From contig JADGQZ010000013.1 in assembly GCA_017881345.1 (NCBI GenBank), positions 1 through 33,796 of the forward strand: 33,796 bases of DNA, written 5' to 3'. Source of the stretch: Myxococcaceae bacterium. Its GTDB lineage: Bacteria; Myxococcota; Myxococcia; Myxococcales; Myxococcaceae. Made by a program: the position numbers and the translations under genes. The notes beneath the pieces were generated by a model, which ran no database searches, was not told the origin of the DNA, and worked only from the letters and a program-made list of their open reading frames with translations. This document shows positions 7,295-14,882 of this stretch, piece after piece. Numbering within the stretch: position 1 is the stretch's first letter; each line of letters begins with the position of its first letter.

Positions 7295-9576
7295 ACGGAG
7301 GCGCCACCACCACCTGGCGGCTGGTCAGCCTCTCTCCGCTTCCAGCCTGGGCGCTCGGGCTCCTCACGGTGCTCGTGCTGGCGGGAGTCGTCCTCGCCGT
7401 GCTGGGGCTCCGCCGCGAGCCCTCGAAGCTGCGGAGGCGGCTGCTCCTCGCGCTGCGGCTCCTGGCCGGGGCGATGGCGCTGTTCTTCGTGCTCGAGCCG
7501 GGTCTCCGCCAGCTGGCGCAGGTCCGGGTGAAGAACCGGGTGGCGGTGCTGGTGGACCGGAGCGCCAGCATGGGGTTCCCGGTGCGGGCCGATGGACAGA
7601 CCCGGGCGGCGGCGGCGGCGGAGGCGCTGGACCGCTTCGCCCCCGGGCTGGACGCGCTGCGGGACCGCTATCAGGTGGAGGTGCTCGGCTTCTCGCCGGA
7701 GCTGGCACCGGTCTCGGCCGAGGCGCTGCGGACGCCGGGCACCGGGAGCCGGACCGACCTCATGGCGGCGCTGCGCGCGCTGAAGGCGACCGACACCGGG
7801 GGGAGCCGGAAGCTCGCCGGGGCCGTCCTTCTCTCGGATGGCGCGGACAACGCCGAGCTGCAGTCCGGCCTCCAGCCCCGGCAGCAGGACGAGCTGGGCG
7901 CGCTGGGGTTCCCGGTGTCCACCGTCCGCGTCGGTGAGCCGGCGCTGATCGACCTCGCGGTGGAGAACGTGAAGGTGGACGACTTCGCGTTCGTCCGGAA
8001 CGCGGTCAGCGTCGAGCTCGAGCTCCACGCCCGCGGCCTCCGGGGCCGCGACGTTCCGGTGGTGCTGCAGCGCGAGGGCCTGACGATCGGGACACGGACG
8101 GTGCACGTCGATCAGAACGACCAGCGCACCCAGGTGTCGTTCACCTTCACCCCGGACCAGACCGGGCGCTTCGTCTACACCGTGGGCGCGCCGGTGTTCC
8201 CCGGCGAGGCGGTGGTGGAGAACAACAGTCGCTCGTTCGTGCTGAAGGTGATCCGGGACCGGGTGCGGGTGCTGCTGGTGGTGGGCCGGCCGAGCTGGGA
8301 CGAGCGATTCCTGCGCGGGCTGCTGAGGCAGGACCCGAACGTGGACCTGGTCTCGTTCTACATCCTGCGGACCTCCTCGGACGACACACAGACCCGGAAC
8401 CCCGAGCGCGAGCTGTCGCTGATCCCCTTTCCGATGGAGGAGATCTTCGACACCAAGCTCCACACCTTCGACGTGGTGGTGTTCCAGAACTTCGGCTACG
8501 CCGAGCCGGCCCTCTCCATCGCCAGCTACGAGCGCAATCTCGAGCAGTACGTGTCCGGTGGTGGCGCGCTCCTGGTCATCGGCGGGGACCACGCGTTCGG
8601 CGAGGGCCGCGCGGCGTACCCGGTGCTCGACCGCGCGCTCCCGGTGGACCCGAGCGGGACGCCGGCGGTCGCCGAGCCGTTCAAGATCAAGCTCACGCCC
8701 GAGGGGCTGCGGAATCCGGTGATGCGGGTGCAGACCGCCGAGAGCGGGACCCAGACGTCGTGGGACGAGCTCCCGCCGGCGAGCGGGCTGAACGTCGTCC
8801 GGGTGAAGCAGGGCGCGACGGTGTTGCTCGCCCACCCCACGCTCAAGGTGGACGGGCAGCCGGCGCCGGTGCTCGCGCTGTGGGACCACGGCCGCGGCCG
8901 GGCCATGGCGATGATGACCGACGACAGCTGGACCTGGGCCTTCACCGCCCGTCGCACCGGCGAGCAGAATCGCCACTACGACCGGTTCTGGACCAACGCC
9001 CTGCGCTGGCTGGTGCGCGATCCGGACCTGACCTCGCTGCAGATCTCCGCCGATCCGCCCACCGTCGAGCCGGGCCACCCGGTCGGGGCGGTGGTCACCG
9101 CGCGGCAGCCGGACTACCAGGCCGCGGCCTCCGCCGAGGTGCGGGTGGACCTCTTCTCGCTCGCCGAGCGCAAGGTGCTGCAGTCGCGCGTCGTCTCCGC
9201 CGGGCCCGACGGCGTGGCCCGGGTGACGTTCGATCCGGTGCCCCCGGGGGCTTACAAGCTTCGCGCCACCGCGAAGCTCAACGGCAAGGAGCTGGGCGTG
9301 GCCGACGACGCGGTGGCAGTCCGCTCCGTCGGGCCGGAGATGGCAGATGCCTCGGTGCGCACCGAGCTGCTCGCCGACGTCGCCCGCGCCACCGGTGGCC
9401 GCGCCTACGAGCTGCCGATGGGTGGCTTCCCCGACGCTCCGCTCCTGGATCCACCTCTCATCGAGGTGGGCCGGAGCAAGGACGCGCCGCTCTGGGATCG
9501 CTGGGGCTGGCTGGTGGCGCTCGCGGTGCTGCTCGGGGCCGAGTGGTTCCTGCGCCGGCGGTTCGGCTACATCTGA
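7291..9576 (+). CDS. Large membrane protein with VWA and glutamine-amidotransferase-like domains
   Basis: 761 residues. Two N-terminal transmembrane helices (about 18-40 and 50-68) precede a VWA domain whose MIDAS motif is intact (VLVDRSAS, Asp89-Ser91-Ser93; TGSRTDLMAAL; LLSDGADN). A beta-sandwich linker (NRSFVLKVIRD) leads to a class-I glutamine-amidotransferase-like domain (VVVFQNFGYAEP, SGGGALLVIGGDHAFG, about 395-435) that lacks an obvious catalytic Cys elbow. The protein ends in one more membrane helix (WGWLVALAVLLGAEWFL) and a short basic tail. The N-terminal double TM plus VWA plus GATase-like order is that of the large VWA proteins found with DUF4159 in Myxococcota and Planctomycetes. 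Role unknown; a metal-dependent scaffold is the likeliest reading. Confidence 0.9.
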   Translation: MNGGATTTWRLVSLSPLPAWALGLLTVLVLAGVVLAVLGLRREPSKLRRRLLLALRLLAGAMALFFVLEPGLRQLAQVRVKNRVAVLVDRSASMGFPVRADGQTRAAAAAEALDRFAPGLDALRDRYQVEVLGFSPELAPVSAEALRTPGTGSRTDLMAALRALKATDTGGSRKLAGAVLLSDGADNAELQSGLQPRQQDELGALGFPVSTVRVGEPALIDLAVENVKVDDFAFVRNAVSVELELHARGLRGRDVPVVLQREGLTIGTRTVHVDQNDQRTQVSFTFTPDQTGRFVYTVGAPVFPGEAVVENNSRSFVLKVIRDRVRVLLVVGRPSWDERFLRGLLRQDPNVDLVSFYILRTSSDDTQTRNPERELSLIPFPMEEIFDTKLHTFDVVVFQNFGYAEPALSIASYERNLEQYVSGGGALLVIGGDHAFGEGRAAYPVLDRALPVDPSGTPAVAEPFKIKLTPEGLRNPVMRVQTAESGTQTSWDELPPASGLNVVRVKQGATVLLAHPTLKVDGQPAPVLALWDHGRGRAMAMMTDDSWTWAFTARRTGEQNRHYDRFWTNALRWLVRDPDLTSLQISADPPTVEPGHPVGAVVTARQPDYQAAASAEVRVDLFSLAERKVLQSRVVSAGPDGVARVTFDPVPPGAYKLRATAKLNGKELGVADDAVAVRSVGPEMADASVRTELLADVARATGGRAYELPMGGFPDAPLLDPPLIEVGRSKDAPLWDRWGWLVALAVLLGAEWFLRRRFGYI

Positions 9577-9591
9577 CGTCAGGTCAGGGCG

Positions 9592-9612
9592 GCCGAACCC
9601 GTCTAGTTCGGC
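9592..9612. terminator. Hairpin between convergent genes
   Basis: GCCGAAC (9592-9598) and GTTCGGC (9606-9612) form a perfect 7-bp stem with a 7-base loop. It begins 15 bases after the VWA gene stop. The loop contains the TAG stop of the convergent zinc-ribbon gene. There is no T-tract. A bidirectional terminator is the simplest explanation. Confidence 0.5.
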
Positions 9613-9968
9613 TCGTGGTCGAGCCAGCTGGCCTGGGCCGGGAGGCGGTGCGGCCCGTGCACGCCCCGGCAGGACCGGCACCAGGACTGGGCGACGCGCC
9701 GGCCGCGCAGGGTGCGGGCGCCGAACTCGCGCAAGGTGTCTCCGACCCGCTGGCAGCGGGGACAGCGGCTCCACCGGGGGAGCTCGGTGGCCTCGCGGGC
9801 CTTGCGGCCGTGCTCCACGACCAGCGCCAGGGCCTTGGCGAAGCCGATCTTCCATCGCGGATCGACATGGACCGGCGCTCCGGGGCGAGGCCCCGCGCGC
9901 ACGAGGTCCACGCCGCCGAGCAGCGACTGCTGTTCGAGAAGCGGAGCTGGACGGACGGTGCGTTCCAT
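9603..9968 (-). CDS. Small zinc-ribbon-like protein
   Basis: 121 residues from ATG 9968; an in-frame GTG at 9977 would add three residues. Two CxxC knuckles, CPRC (Cys69/72) and CRSC (Cys97/100), are 24 residues apart and likely bind zinc. Between them lie GDTLREFGARTLRGRRVAQSW-like basic residues. The N-terminal half (DPRWKIGFAKALALVVEHGR) is probably helical. I do not recognise the family. No Shine-Dalgarno precedes either start. The frame is chosen over an overlapping Arg/Pro-rich minus-strand frame because only this one gives paired Cys motifs. A perfect palindrome lies just upstream (9989-10001). Confidence 0.65.
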   Translation of the reverse strand: MERTVRPAPLLEQQSLLGGVDLVRAGPRPGAPVHVDPRWKIGFAKALALVVEHGRKAREATELPRWSRCPRCQRVGDTLREFGARTLRGRRVAQSWCRSCRGVHGPHRLPAQASWLDHEPN

Positions 9969-9988
9969 GGGGTGCACACTACAGCTTG

Positions 9989-10001
9989 GGACTGACAGTC
10001 C
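9989..10001. promoter_or_regulatory. Perfect palindrome upstream of zinc-ribbon gene
   Basis: GGACTG-A-CAGTCC, six-base arms around a single central A, lies 20 bases 5' of the ATG at 9968. The one-base spacer is too short for an RNA hairpin loop, so a protein-binding site is more likely. Confidence 0.4.
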
Positions 10002-10040
10002 GTTCAGTATGCCGGCCTCGGGCTCCGGATCAGCCGAGGG

Positions 10041-10328
10041 TCACCGCGCGCCGGGCTTGGGCGAGGGGCCCTCATGCCGGTAGCACGCCACCGGCGGGTC
10101 GCCCGGCAGGAGCGCGGCGAGGAGATATCCGTTCGGGGCGAGCTCCAGCGCGTCTCGTTCGAGGGCCTGCGCCAGCTCCTGTCCGGTCTTGCCGGCCGCA
10201 TCGGTCACCGCGCGGCAGACCACCGGTTTCACCGCGGTTCCGCCGGCGTGCCCCGGCTTCGTGTCCGCCGCCTTCGCTCCCATCCCCGCCAGGCACCACC
10301 CCAGCACCAGCCACCCTGCCAGCCTCAT
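10041..10328 (-). CDS. Small exported protein of unknown function
   Basis: 95 residues from ATG 10328, supported by GAGGAG eight bases upstream; a longer frame to 10526 overlaps the methyltransferase gene and is rejected. It has a clear signal peptide (MRLAGWLVLGWCLAGMGAKA, cleavage near AKA-AD). The mature part of about 75 residues has two Cys (VVCRAVTD and VACYRHEG) that could form a disulfide, and GQELAQALERDALELAPNGY. No family recognised. It may be transcribed with the methyltransferase gene 83 bases upstream. Confidence 0.72.
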   Translation of the reverse strand: MRLAGWLVLGWCLAGMGAKAADTKPGHAGGTAVKPVVCRAVTDAAGKTGQELAQALERDALELAPNGYLLAALLPGDPPVACYRHEGPSPKPGAR

Positions 10329-10411
10329 CGCTCGCGCTCCTCGATCCACTCCCGCCCGAGGCTCACCCACGGCGTGGGCCGCCCGCAAGAGGAAGGCCCG
10401 CGGAGCGTTCC

Positions 10412-11956
10412 TCATCGGTCGTGCAGTGGCACTGGCAGGACGCGGGTACAGCCGAAGGCGGGGGCCCAGACCCGCTGGACCTCGGGCGTGCCGATGAAGC
10501 GGGCGATGCGACGGAATGCCTCGCATGGCCCGCCGACGCGCTCCGCCCAGGCGAGGCCGGCCGGGGACAGGTTGGGGACCAAGGCGCCGAGTGAAGCGCC
10601 CGAGCGCCCCGCCTGCGTCCCTTCGATCCGGACGCGCTCCGGAACCATCAGCGGCGCGAACCGGGTGTGCCGGTGGGCCGGGACGCAGCCCGGGACCTCG
10701 AGCACCGCCGCGGCGAGCGGGAGCTCCCGGACGTTGAAGACGAGCTTGCAGTCCCCGGCGTGCGGGTCGAAGGCGCCGACGAGGCGGTGGTCGCCGCGGG
10801 GGATGAGCCGGCGATCGAGGTAGCAGTGCGCATGCGGGCCCACGGGCAGGCCCCGTGCCCCCGCCCAGCGGTGGAACGGACGCAGCGCGCTCGGGTCGGC
10901 GCGCGTGGGAAGCCCGGGCGTGCGGCGCAGGGCCTCGAGCTTGGGGAGGAGTCCGGAGGCAAGTCCGTGGGCGCGGGCGAACCCCCGGAGATCGCGGGCG
11001 CGGAGAAACGCGTCGACACGCGCCAGCAGCCGGTCCGCGTCGGCGTCCACGAGCAGCTCGTCGAAGCGCGTCTTGAGCCCGGTGCAGCTGATGGGCACGA
11101 GGACGTCGAGCGGCTCACCGGCTGCGCGCCAGCGGGCATCCAGGCGCTCGGCATCCTCCGGAACCGGTCGAAGGCTCCACTCCGGACCGTCGATCCGGAA
11201 GGGCCGAGCCTTCACCGACTCGAGTGGACCCGAGCCGGGTGACCAGGCGCGGAAGCGGGGCGACGGGGCCGGACCCTCGCGACTGCGCCACACCGTGATG
11301 CAGGTCCGCACGCGCGCCCCGGGGAACACCCCCGGGCCGAGGTCCACCACCTCCCGTAGCGAGAGCCGGCTCAGGAGGCGCCGCCGCAGCGGGGCGTAGA
11401 GGAACGCGTCGAGGAGCGTGGCCGAGGTGACCCAGGCCAGCACCCCGGGGAGGCGCGACAGGCGCTCCGAGGCCAGGAGCAGGAAGAACGCGTAGTCGTC
11501 GCGGAGGCTGGTCCCGCGGGGCAGGGCATCGTCGAGGCCCAGCCGCTCGCGCAGGGCTCGGTAGGCCACCGGGTCGCGGAGCAGCGGGGAGGTTCCGTTG
11601 TAAGGCGGATTGCCGAGCCAGAGCTCCTCGCCGACGCCCGGGAGCCGGCGCGCCAGCGCATCCCACCCGCCGCGGAGGGCGTCGCCCACGAGGATCTGCG
11701 CGCCGGGAGCGGCACGGCGCGCGGCGGCGGCGTGGGGGGCGTCCAGCTCGAGCCCGTGCAGCCCGGCATTGGGGAGCATCCGGGCGGCCGCGGCGAGGAA
11801 GACGCCGTCTCCGCACGCCGGGTCCACGACCGTGAGCGGTCCTGCCCGGACATGGGGCAGCGCACGCGAGAGCACGGCCTCCACCAGTGGCGGGGGCGTG
11901 AAGTACTCGCCGCGGATCCTCCGCGCCTCGGCGGACGGTGCCGGCACACCCGGCAT
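10412..11956 (-). CDS. Adenine-specific (N6) DNA methyltransferase, solitary
   Basis: 514 residues from ATG 11956; GTG 11980 is an alternative adding eight residues, and neither has a clear ribosome binding site. The N-terminus RRIRGEYFTPPPLVEAVLSR is the entry motif of gamma-class N6 methylases such as M.TaqI. Motif I is DPACGDGVF (about 45-53), motif II GLELD, and the catalytic motif IV is NPPY (116-119). The C-terminal 270 residues should hold the target recognition region (SCTGLKTRFDELL; CYLDRRLIPRGDHRLVGAFD). There is no helicase or nuclease motif, and no restriction gene is visible nearby. The layout resembles the methylase half of type IIG or ISP enzymes, but reduced. The target sequence cannot be predicted. 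Confidence 0.88.
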   Translation of the reverse strand: MPGVPAPSAEARRIRGEYFTPPPLVEAVLSRALPHVRAGPLTVVDPACGDGVFLAAAARMLPNAGLHGLELDAPHAAAARRAAPGAQILVGDALRGGWDALARRLPGVGEELWLGNPPYNGTSPLLRDPVAYRALRERLGLDDALPRGTSLRDDYAFFLLLASERLSRLPGVLAWVTSATLLDAFLYAPLRRRLLSRLSLREVVDLGPGVFPGARVRTCITVWRSREGPAPSPRFRAWSPGSGPLESVKARPFRIDGPEWSLRPVPEDAERLDARWRAAGEPLDVLVPISCTGLKTRFDELLVDADADRLLARVDAFLRARDLRGFARAHGLASGLLPKLEALRRTPGLPTRADPSALRPFHRWAGARGLPVGPHAHCYLDRRLIPRGDHRLVGAFDPHAGDCKLVFNVRELPLAAAVLEVPGCVPAHRHTRFAPLMVPERVRIEGTQAGRSGASLGALVPNLSPAGLAWAERVGGPCEAFRRIARFIGTPEVQRVWAPAFGCTRVLPVPLHDR

Positions 11957-12036
11957 CCTACTGCGCGCACCGACGCGCACCGGGACGACGGCGGGATGGG
12001 TGGGAATCGGTCGGGATCCCGCCCTCGGTCGAGCTC

Positions 12037-12975
12037 TCAGCTTCCCCCGGGCAGCCCCGGAGCGGCAGGCCTCGTGACACCGGCGTCCGCAGGCGACGCA
12101 CGGGGCTGCGGCCGGGGGAGGACCAGGGTTCGGTCCGGAGCGTCGATGCGGAGCAGCCCGCTGCGCTGGTCGAACGTGACGGCGAGCTGCCGGAGAACGA
12201 GACCGCCCACGTTCCCCACCGGGAAGCTGGGGTGAAAGACCACGAACGGAGTCTGGATCCGGTAGGCGCCGATCCGGACGTCCTCCGCGAGCTGCGCTCC
12301 GCGGATCTCGAACTCGCCCGAGATGGTGCGGCCCCGCCCGACGACGACCGGTTCGCCGGCGAGCTTGAGCTGTCCCTCGCGTGACGCGGGCACCGCGAGT
12401 CCGGAGCCGCGCGTGTCCACGATCGCCGGGACGGTCTGTCCGCCGATGACCAGGTCGATGATCGGGACGTCATTCGGAGCGCGGAAGGGGACCACCGTGC
12501 CGTCGGGAGACGCGGCCAGGCGCCCCCGGGCGAGGACCAGCTGGCCCCCCCGGTAGTCGAGGGTGAGCAGCCAGTCGCGGAAGAGGACGAAGCCGAGGAT
12601 CCCATCGCACCGGCCCTCGGCCTGCGAGGGCTCGTACACGGCCGCCGTGACGTCGCGGAACTCGACCCCGGCGACCGACAGGCGCCCGACCTTCACCAGC
12701 GGGAGCTTCCGGCTTCCCCTCCCGCTCGGATCGCCCGCCTCCACCTCGCCCGTCTTCACGAGCCCGAGCGTCTCGGCCAGCGCCGGAGACACCAGGGCCT
12801 GCGTGCCGGTCCCCGTGTCGATGCCGAAGGTGAACGGGCCCTTTCCGTCCACGAGCACCTGGACGAAGGGCATGGCTCGTCGCAGCTCGAAGGGCGTCAC
12901 GTGCTCGTCCGCGGGGCTGGCCGCCAGCGCCGCGGTCTCCCAGACCAGGCACAGCAGCGTCCCTCGAAGCGTCAT
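12037..12975 (-). CDS. Exported retropepsin-like aspartic protease family protein
   Basis: 312 residues from ATG 12975, with AGGAGG seven bases upstream. A signal peptide (about 1-20, MTLRGTLLCLVWETAALAAS) is followed by two pseudo-symmetric aspartic-protease-like lobes. Lobe 1 has FTFGIDTGTGTQALVS with the canonical DTG (53-55) and a later ILGFVLFRDW flap/loop. Lobe 2 has PAIVDTRGSGLAVPA, where the expected DTG is DTR (187-189), and ends with VGNVGGLVLRQLAVTFD. The protein should be periplasmic or secreted. The altered second motif raises doubt about catalysis; members of this clan can also act as single-lobe dimers. It is divergent from the HAD gene across 104 bases. Confidence 0.87.
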   Translation of the reverse strand: MTLRGTLLCLVWETAALAASPADEHVTPFELRRAMPFVQVLVDGKGPFTFGIDTGTGTQALVSPALAETLGLVKTGEVEAGDPSGRGSRKLPLVKVGRLSVAGVEFRDVTAAVYEPSQAEGRCDGILGFVLFRDWLLTLDYRGGQLVLARGRLAASPDGTVVPFRAPNDVPIIDLVIGGQTVPAIVDTRGSGLAVPASREGQLKLAGEPVVVGRGRTISGEFEIRGAQLAEDVRIGAYRIQTPFVVFHPSFPVGNVGGLVLRQLAVTFDQRSGLLRIDAPDRTLVLPRPQPRASPADAGVTRPAAPGLPGGS

Positions 12976-12993
12976 CCCGGCCTCCTGTCCTCG

Positions 12994-13026
12994 GTGGCAA
13001 CGTCCGGCATCGGTCGCGATTGCCAC
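12994..13026. promoter_or_regulatory. Inverted repeat in divergent promoter region
   Basis: GTGGCAA (12994-13000) and TTGCCAC (13020-13026) are perfect inverted repeats 19 bases apart, in the 104-base gap between the divergent protease-like and HAD genes. They could be paired half-sites for a regulator of one or both genes. Confidence 0.35.
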
Positions 13027-13079
13027 ACTTGCAGCGGCGGAGGAGCATCCCCCGGCAACTCGTCCGCCCGGGAGGGCCC

Positions 13080-13748
13080 ATGGCGTTCATCGGCTTCGAC
13101 GTGTACGGGACCCTGGTCGACCCGCTGGGGATGGACGGACCGCTCCGCGAGCACGTGGGCGACCTGGCCGAGCGATTCGCCGCGACCTGGCGCGAGCGGC
13201 AGATCGACTGGACGTTCCGGCGGGCGCTGATGGGCCGCTACGTCGATTTCGACATCGTCACCCGCGAGGCGTTCCGGGCAACCGCTGCCATTCTCGGGGT
13301 CGACACCCGGACTGCGGAGGCAGGGCTGCTCGAGACGTACCGCCGGCTGCCCGCCTTCGCCGACGCGCACCACGGGCTGGCCCGGCTCGCGGAGGCCGGC
13401 CACCGGATGGTCGCCTTCAGCAACGGCGTCGGCGCGACGCTCCGGGCGCTGCTCGGCCATGCCCGGCTCCTCCCGCCGCTGACCGACGTGGTGAGCGTGG
13501 ACGAAGTTCGTACCTACAAGCCGAACCCGGTCGTCTACCACCACCTCGTCGCGCGCTGCGGGGCGAGCCCCGACCGGACTTGGCTCGTCTCCTCGAACGC
13601 CTGGGACGTCCTGGGGGCGAAATCCGCCGGGTTGAAGGCTGCCTGGGTCCGCCGCTCGACGCGCACGCACTGGGACGGCGGGGGAATCGCCGAGCCGGAC
13701 CTGGTGGTCGCCTCGCTCGGCGAGCTGGTGGATCGGCTGCCGGCCTGA
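13080..13748 (+). CDS. Haloacid dehalogenase, type II (HAD superfamily)
   Basis: 222 residues from ATG 13080, with GGGAGGG just upstream. HAD motif I is FDVYGTLVD with nucleophile Asp7; motif II is FSNG (Ser114-Asn115); motif III Lys147 is in YKPNPVVY; and SSNAWDVLGAKSAGL (171-185) is the signature of the L-2-haloacid dehalogenase branch, whose SSN-xWD motif shapes the active site. The helical cap lies at about 15-95. The family hydrolyses (S)-2-haloacids to (R)-2-hydroxyacids, although many chromosomal members act on other small substrates. The neighbours do not indicate the substrate. Confidence 0.92.
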   Translation: MAFIGFDVYGTLVDPLGMDGPLREHVGDLAERFAATWRERQIDWTFRRALMGRYVDFDIVTREAFRATAAILGVDTRTAEAGLLETYRRLPAFADAHHGLARLAEAGHRMVAFSNGVGATLRALLGHARLLPPLTDVVSVDEVRTYKPNPVVYHHLVARCGASPDRTWLVSSNAWDVLGAKSAGLKAAWVRRSTRTHWDGGGIAEPDLVVASLGELVDRLPA

Positions 13749-13829
13749 CACCCGGCGCTGGACCTGGGACGGGGTTCCGGCGAATCTCGCGAATTCCGGT
13801 GGCATCTCTTCTCGGATCCGAGGTGGACG

Positions 13830-14285
13830 ATGAAGGAGTCAGAGACGGCAGCGGTGATCGCGACGCTGAACGAGATCCTCGAGATCGAGCTCGCCGGCGT
13901 GGTGCGGTACTCGCACTACTCGCTGATGATCTTCGGGCACGCCCGCATCCCCATCGTCTCCTGGATGCGCTCCCAGGCGAGCGAGGGGCTCGCTCATGCG
14001 GTGGCCGCAGGTGAGTACGTGACCGCGCTCGGAGGTCATCCATCGCTCGGGATCGGCAAGCTGCTCGAGACCCACAAGCACGACATCGACCAGATCCTCC
14101 GCGAGGCGCTGGAGCATGAGCTGGAGGGGATCGCCGCCTACCGGAAGCTCCTCAAGCAGACCGAGGGAGGGAAGAGCGTCGTCCTCGAGGAGTACGCCCG
14201 GAAGATGGTCCACGGCGAGGAGACCCACGTGATGGACATCGAGAAGATGCTCCGTCGCCCGGGGAAGCTCGAGCCGGTGCGCTGA
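13830..14285 (+). CDS. Ferritin-like/bacterioferritin-family protein
   Basis: 151 residues with a GAGGTGG ribosome binding site. The four-helix ferritin pattern is clear: EILEIELAGVVRYSHYS (Glu20, Tyr27), SEGLAHA (Glu52, His56), EHELEGIAAY (Glu95/Glu97) and HGEETHVMDIEKML (Glu130, His133). These supply the acidic and His ligands of a di-iron centre. The second-helix motif has E-x3-H spacing instead of the ExxH usual in bacterioferritin, while the last helix keeps ExxH. No axial Met for haem is apparent at the usual place. Likely a role in iron storage or oxidative-stress protection in the cytoplasm. Confidence 0.9.
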   Translation: MKESETAAVIATLNEILEIELAGVVRYSHYSLMIFGHARIPIVSWMRSQASEGLAHAVAAGEYVTALGGHPSLGIGKLLETHKHDIDQILREALEHELEGIAAYRKLLKQTEGGKSVVLEEYARKMVHGEETHVMDIEKMLRRPGKLEPVR

Positions 14286-14302
14286 CGACCGAAGGTTGAA
14301 CG

Positions 14303-14848
14303 ATGCGTAACCCGCGTCCGTGGATGCGTGGCGTCGTCACGCTGACCGCAGTGCTTGCGTTCCCTTCCTTCGCCGTGGCCCAGGCGCTCGATGCCTGCAA
14401 GGTTCTCCCCAGTGCGGATCTCGAAGCCGCATTCGGTCAGAAGGTAACGGTGGCCGGAACCGATGCCTCGGGGACCCTCGGCGGAGGGCCGATGAAGGGG
14501 GCGACGCAGTACAGCTGCGCGTGGTGGCTGGGCGGGCCGGTCTTGAGCGACAAGGCGACCTATGTGGTGGTCAATGTTCTCAGCCGGGCGCCGCAGAACG
14601 AGGAGGAGACCCGATCGCTCTCCCACTACCGGGCCAGCGAGGCGGAGTGGAAGAAGAAGGGCGTGCCCATCGAAGTCACGCCGATCCCGGGTGGAGACTG
14701 CCGCCTCTATCAGCGCCCCGAGAGCGCAGTGACCTCGTGCGTCGGCGGCGCAAAGGGCCGGGGCTTGGTGCTCGACGTCGCCTGGCCGAAGGGAGTGCCG
14801 GCGCGGTCGTTGAAGCCGCTCGTCGACCAGGCCTTGAGAAGATTGTAG
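14303..14848 (+). CDS. Secreted protein of unknown function
   Basis: 181 residues, 17 bases after the ferritin-like gene and probably in the same transcript. The N-terminus contains a signal peptide (WMRGVVTLTAVLAFPSFAVA, cleavage before QALDAC). The mature part starts DACKVLPSADLEAAFGQKV, a pattern seen in exported DUF3558-like proteins that sense or bind small ligands. Four Cys (DAC, YSC, DCRLY, TSC) may form two disulfides. The C-terminus has a predicted helix (ARSLKPLVDQALRRL). The family link is a guess from the N-terminal motif. Confidence 0.8.
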   Translation: MRNPRPWMRGVVTLTAVLAFPSFAVAQALDACKVLPSADLEAAFGQKVTVAGTDASGTLGGGPMKGATQYSCAWWLGGPVLSDKATYVVVNVLSRAPQNEEETRSLSHYRASEAEWKKKGVPIEVTPIPGGDCRLYQRPESAVTSCVGGAKGRGLVLDVAWPKGVPARSLKPLVDQALRRL

Positions 14849-14882
14849 GAGCTCGGGCTCGAGCCAGGCGACTGAACCAGCG

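Noticed and set aside
14856-14865. GGCTCGAGCC palindrome between convergent genes as terminator
   Set aside because: No loop and no T-tract; a 10-bp self-complementary GC-rich word is common here.
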